Shown piece by piece: positions 61,084 to 64,000 of a stretch of 64,000 nt of DNA. How positions within the stretch are numbered: position 1 is the stretch's first letter; the number at the start of each line of letters is the position of its first letter. Position numbers and translations under genes: made by a program. This DNA is from an uncultured Poribacteria bacterium (GTDB lineage Bacteria > Poribacteria > WGA-4E > WGA-3G): positions 992,001-1,056,000 of the forward strand of contig OX639992.1 in NCBI GenBank assembly GCA_951828515.1, written 5' to 3'. The notes under the pieces were generated by a model, which saw only the letters and a list, made by a program, of their open reading frames with translations, made no database searches and was not told the DNA's origin.

Positions 61084-61929
61084 ATGCTCAATCTGCGTTC
61101 ATTAGATCCCCTAATTGACTTGGCCTTTGAAGAAGATATCGGCATCGGTGATATAACGACAGAAGCAACAGTGCCACCTACACAGGAGAGTATAGGAACC
61201 CTACTTGCCAAAAGTGACGGCATTGTCGCAGGATTGCCGGTCGCCGAACGAGTCTTCGCAAAATTAGATGAGACATTGTTGTTTCGTGCGCTCGTCACGG
61301 ATGGGGACGCAGTGAAGGCGGATACACCGATTGCTGAGGTCCAAGGGAGTGCCAAAACCATTCTGATGGGTGAACGGACTGCTCTTAATTTCCTGCAACG
61401 GCTCTCCGGTATAGCGACACTCACCGCACAATTTGTTGCGACAGTCGCCGACTATGATACCAAAATAGTAGATACTCGGAAGACTGCCGCCGGATGGCGG
61501 GCGGTTCAGAAATATGCTGTGCATGTCGGTGGCGCGCAAAATCATCGCTTTGGACTTTATGACGGTGTGTTGATTAAGGATAACCACATCGTCGCTGCTG
61601 GGGGTATTGGCAACGCCGTGCGGCGAGCACGGCAGGTTGTCCCACACACAGCAAAGATTGAGGTTGAAGTTGAAACCGTCGAACAGGTCAACGAAGCACT
61701 AAAAGCAGGAGCGGACATCTTACTCCTTGACAACATGCCTCCGAACATTATGGAGCGTGTTGTGCATGAAGTGGGAGACCGCGCAGTGACGGAAGCCTCC
61801 GGTGGTATTACACTTGAGCAAGTGAAAACCGTGGCGGCAACCGGCGTAAATCTCATCTCTGTCGGGGCATTGACGCATTCAGCGATGCCGATGGATATTA
61901 GTCTGACGCTGACGCTCATTGCTGGATAA
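61084..61929 (+). CDS. nadC: Nicotinate-nucleotide pyrophosphorylase (carboxylating)
   Basis: 281 residues, the typical length. EEDIGIGDITTEATVP, then AERTALNFLQRLSGIAT-like ERTALNFLQRLSGIA, DTRKTAAGWRAVQKYAVHVG, NHRFGLYDGVLIKDNHI, IEVEVETVEQ, LLLDNMPP and TEASGGIT contain the quinolinate and PRPP-binding Arg/Lys/Glu/Asp set. The DTRKT string reads TAAGWRA where TPGLRA is commonest, a mild variant. Makes nicotinate mononucleotide in NAD synthesis; no nadA/nadB nearby. Confidence 0.95.
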   Translation: MLNLRSLDPLIDLAFEEDIGIGDITTEATVPPTQESIGTLLAKSDGIVAGLPVAERVFAKLDETLLFRALVTDGDAVKADTPIAEVQGSAKTILMGERTALNFLQRLSGIATLTAQFVATVADYDTKIVDTRKTAAGWRAVQKYAVHVGGAQNHRFGLYDGVLIKDNHIVAAGGIGNAVRRARQVVPHTAKIEVEVETVEQVNEALKAGADILLLDNMPPNIMERVVHEVGDRAVTEASGGITLEQVKTVAATGVNLISVGALTHSAMPMDISLTLTLIAG

Positions 61930-61966
61930 GGAATATCAATTCCTAACAAAGGAGATTTCGCTGGTA

Positions 61967-63001
61967 ATGCAGGAATTCTTGAGCCGCGAGAACGCGGCTC
62001 GTGGCACGCTTTTTTTTCTGTTGTGCACATTCGCTGGGTTATTCCTAAGTTTTTTGTGGGGTGGTACTCAAGATATAAAGCAAGTTTTTCGCGAGATGCA
62101 GGTTGAGATGCTGCTGGGCGCGTGTCTGTGTATGTTCGTGGATTGGGTGTTCGGCGCACTCCGATTCCATATTTTTATTCGAAAAGTCAAACCGGACATT
62201 AGGTTCTGGGACAGTCTTCGTGCAAACTTAGCGACACTCTGTGTTTCCTGTATTACACCGTTCCAGACGGGCGGAGTGGGACATCTCTATATCTACAGCC
62301 GGGCAGGCGTGCCGCTGTCAGCGGCAATAACATCAGGTATCATCTGTTTTCTCGCCACTCTAACTGCGCTCATGTTCTTCGCGAGTAGTATTGCCTGGTT
62401 AGATCCTCCTTTTTTACCGAAAGGAGCTACCTGGGTGAGCCTGTTCAGTTGTGTGACGTTCGGCTTGGCATTTACGGGATTTTTGTTACTGCTTTTCAAG
62501 CCGGAGCTTGTGTTCCGTTTTTTTCATTGGCTCAGTAATGTTGCACAGCGAAGGTTCACTCGCCTCGCCCCTATCCTCGAACGTGCTACTTTGAAAGTCG
62601 AAGAACTTGTTAGTGAACATAAATCCTTTGCGGTAATGTTCTTGCGGGACCATAAATGGACGTGTGCATTCAGCGTGCTTTTAACCTGCGGTTTCTTCGG
62701 AGCACGAATCATTGGGAGTTACATAGTCATGAAAGCACTCAACGGGGATGCGACCCTATGGGAACTCGGTGTTGTTGGGTTGCTCCTAAATTTCGTTGTG
62801 CTCTTCGCGCCAAGCCCTGGTGCAAGTGGGGTCGCAGAGGTTCTAACCGTCGGGTTGATGGAGAATCTGATTCTCAAAGAATTGATACCTCTCTACGTGT
62901 TGTTGACGCGATTTTTTGCTATTTATTGTGCTGTTGTCGTTGGCGGTGTTGTCATTAGTTCACAATTAGCAAAGGATTTTAGAAAGCGCAAAAAGACATA
63001 A
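61967..63001 (+). CDS. YbhN/LPG-synthase-type membrane protein
   Basis: 344 residues from the ATG at 61967 with AAGGAG upstream; the frame opens earlier at 61919, overlapping nadC. Eight or nine hydrophobic helices (TLFFLLCTFAGLFLSFLWGG, LLGACLCMFVDWVFGAL, ITSGIICFLATLTALMFFAS, LFSCVTFGLAFTGFLLLLF, and others) and the family strings CITPFQTGGVGH and FAPSPGASGVAE match PF03706. These proteins flip or modify membrane lipids. Close behind nadC and likely co-transcribed. Confidence 0.85.
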   Translation: MQEFLSRENAARGTLFFLLCTFAGLFLSFLWGGTQDIKQVFREMQVEMLLGACLCMFVDWVFGALRFHIFIRKVKPDIRFWDSLRANLATLCVSCITPFQTGGVGHLYIYSRAGVPLSAAITSGIICFLATLTALMFFASSIAWLDPPFLPKGATWVSLFSCVTFGLAFTGFLLLLFKPELVFRFFHWLSNVAQRRFTRLAPILERATLKVEELVSEHKSFAVMFLRDHKWTCAFSVLLTCGFFGARIIGSYIVMKALNGDATLWELGVVGLLLNFVVLFAPSPGASGVAEVLTVGLMENLILKELIPLYVLLTRFFAIYCAVVVGGVVISSQLAKDFRKRKKT

Positions 63002-63203
63002 CGAAAAACATTGGAAGAGTCTTCAGCCATGCGGTTTCCGATAGTCAATTGTGCCTGTCTTTATTTTCGTCAAGGTTCGTCAGACACTATTGTGGAACGA
63101 TGCGCAAAAATCCGATTATTAGAAAAAAGTTCAAAGGAGTGTCCGTTGTCTATTCCTTAACGGGACTTTAAGCCTTTTATCATCTCTTTTTACGGATTGG
63201 AAA

Positions 63204-63223
63204 CCCCCGAATTCATTCGGGGG
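63204..63223 (+). other. Perfect hairpin near tnpB (element end or guide scaffold)
   Basis: CCCCCGAA-TTCA-TTCGGGGG, preceded by GGATTGGAAA and followed by AGGA. The 3' end of tnpB guide scaffolds often has such a GAAACCCCC...GGGGGAGG hairpin. It could be the right end of a neighbouring, lost element. Confidence 0.5.
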
Positions 63224-63320
63224 AGGAAAATCTGCCCTCGTATGTGAGGCCACAGCGTTTTTTTTTTGAAAAAACACTTGACACTCTCAGCAAAATGTGT
63301 TTTAATATATGTATCACGTT

Positions 63321-63361
63321 GGCAGACATTATCAGCGTTACCGCTTGGTAACGTGTCTGCC
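63321..63361 (+). other. Two-part hairpin, likely left-end recognition site
   Basis: Outer stem GGCAGACA/TGTCTGCC and inner stem CGTTACC-GCTT-GGTAACG with a 7-base bulge. Imperfect subterminal hairpins of this type are the recognition sites of IS200/IS605 elements. It lies 43 bases before tnpB. Confidence 0.55.
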
Positions 63362-63403
63362 TACCCACTGATAAGGGGTTAAAGGCGTGATACGTGAAAA
63401 ATC

Positions 63404-64000
63404 ATGAAAATGACATTCAAGTTCCGTGGGAAGCCTACGAAAACAGAGGAACGTTGGCTTTTTTCGGAGTTCCGCCATCAGAAGCAGTTGCAGAACTACA
63501 TGCTCCAAATGCGGCATCAGATGTGGGACTATGGTCGTAAGTCTGTGTCGATGTATGACCAGATTAACCATCTCAAGGACCTTCGTGCGGCGACCTCGCA
63601 CTATTCGGAACATCCGCAGGATATGCAGGTGTCTACCATCAAACGCGTCAACGCGGCACATGAACATTTTCAACGCCGCTGTCGCGAAGGTGCAGAGAAA
63701 AAAGGGTATCCGCGTTACAAGTCTTCTGTTCGTTCTCTGTCTTGGAGTCTGCGCAAACACAAAGTTAAGGATAAAGCGACAGGCACATTTAGACGAGTCC
63801 GTCAGCACCCTATCCGTGAAACAGGCACACGGTACAACCGATTGAAAGTGCCGAAACTCGGTGAAATCAAAATCAGAATGCACCGTCGGCTCATCGGAGA
63901 CCCGAAAGAGGTCACGTTGAAAAAGACGGCACGCGGCTGGTATGTCTTTATCGTTTGCGAGGTGCCGGATACGGTCCCTTGTGTTCCCAAATCTGCTTGT
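63404..64000 (+). CDS. tnpB: TnpB-family RNA-guided nuclease, N-terminal part
   Basis: 199 codons from the ATG at 63404, open at the window edge. It begins MKMTFKFRGKPTKTEERWLF and QKQLQNYMLQMRHQMWDYG, then VSTIKRVNAAHEHFQRR, GYPRYKSS, RLKVPKLGEIKIRMHR and a WYVFIVCEV strand: the wedge and REC-like N-terminal portion of IS200/IS605 OrfB. RuvC and zinc-finger parts lie outside the window. Whether a tnpA is linked cannot be seen. Confidence 0.85.
   Translation, partial: MKMTFKFRGKPTKTEERWLFSEFRHQKQLQNYMLQMRHQMWDYGRKSVSMYDQINHLKDLRAATSHYSEHPQDMQVSTIKRVNAAHEHFQRRCREGAEKKGYPRYKSSVRSLSWSLRKHKVKDKATGTFRRVRQHPIRETGTRYNRLKVPKLGEIKIRMHRRLIGDPKEVTLKKTARGWYVFIVCEVPDTVPCVPKSAC

Larger units (their letters stand above)
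63002..63403. other. Intergenic region with IS605-type ends and tnpB promoter
   Basis: Contains a perfect hairpin at 63204-63223, a promoter-like TTGACA at 63278-63283 with TTTAAT at 63301-63306 (17-base spacing), and a two-part hairpin at 63321-63361. No gene apart from the tnpB that follows. Confidence 0.55.

Noticed and set aside
1-64000. tRNA, rRNA or CRISPR features
   Set aside because: I looked for T-loop/anticodon patterns and evenly spaced direct repeats on both strands and found none I could support; a covariance-model scan would settle it.

Overview
The window reads like a contig from an uncultured, carbohydrate-oriented bacterium. Candidatus Poribacteria (or a close PVC-like relative) is my best guess, based on gene content rather than a marker gene. 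The signs are several xylose-isomerase-like TIM barrels, two phytanoyl-CoA-dioxygenase-type proteins, leucine-rich-repeat (LRR) proteins with dockerin-like tails, large ECF sigma-factor fusions, and many short dispersed repeats. I saw no rRNA, tRNA or CRISPR array.

Layout. 1-8.8 kb (minus strand): three tandem LRR genes, two of which carry a C-terminal TIM-barrel-like domain, followed by an ECF sigma-M16-like fusion and a Gly/Ile repeat membrane protein. One LRR protein and the M16-like protein begin with a complete ECF sigma factor plus one membrane helix. 9-18.7 kb: four sugar isomerase/dehydratase TIM barrels, an (alpha/alpha)6-barrel protein, a pyruvate-decarboxylase-type enzyme, an Rpn-like nuclease, a collapsed restriction-modification pair and dtd. 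18.8-21.7 kb: an envelope operon (beta-barrel, fibronectin-III lipoprotein, small secreted protein). 22.1-23.5 kb: an intact IS4-like insertion sequence with an 8-bp target duplication. 23.5-26.5 kb: a GspC/PilP-like protein, a PhyH oxygenase and a DUF1080-like secreted protein. 26.8-39 kb: a glycogen region (glgC, glgP, a glycogen-synthase-like glycosyltransferase, a eukaryotic-type glgB) interleaved with hisB, a small winged-helix protein, a RAYT transposase between REP palindromes, a second PhyH and a PIN toxin-antitoxin pair. 39.4-45.9 kb: a ZU5-like secreted protein, a membrane-anchored unknown, two near-identical sigma-54 activators and a uridine-kinase-like protein. 45.9-51.5 kb: a LolA-like/FtsX/FtsX/ABC ATPase/porin-like export operon.

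51.9-57.4 kb is the most unusual part. A strong promoter drives a 12-repeat TPR protein fused to the DNA-recognition part of a type IIG restriction enzyme. A RecF/SMC-like ATPase overlaps it by four bases, and a small TPR protein follows. I read this as a candidate undescribed defence or nucleic-acid-sensing cassette. It is followed by a decayed IscB-type element with an omega-RNA-like leader. 57.4-63 kb returns to metabolism: a phosphomannose-isomerase-like cupin, a PlsC-type acyltransferase, a TIM-barrel isomerase, nadC and a YbhN-like membrane protein. The window ends inside a tnpB gene.

Three themes recur. (1) Modular one-polypeptide signalling: the ECF sigma-TM-sensor fusions. (2) Sensing and ATPase parts that look recycled from restriction systems. 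(3) A dense population of small repeats. One of these, about 90-120 bp long, ends in CCGCAAGGTAAAATTAAAA and sits against start codons, where it appears to supply the ribosome-binding site. It helped correct several gene starts.
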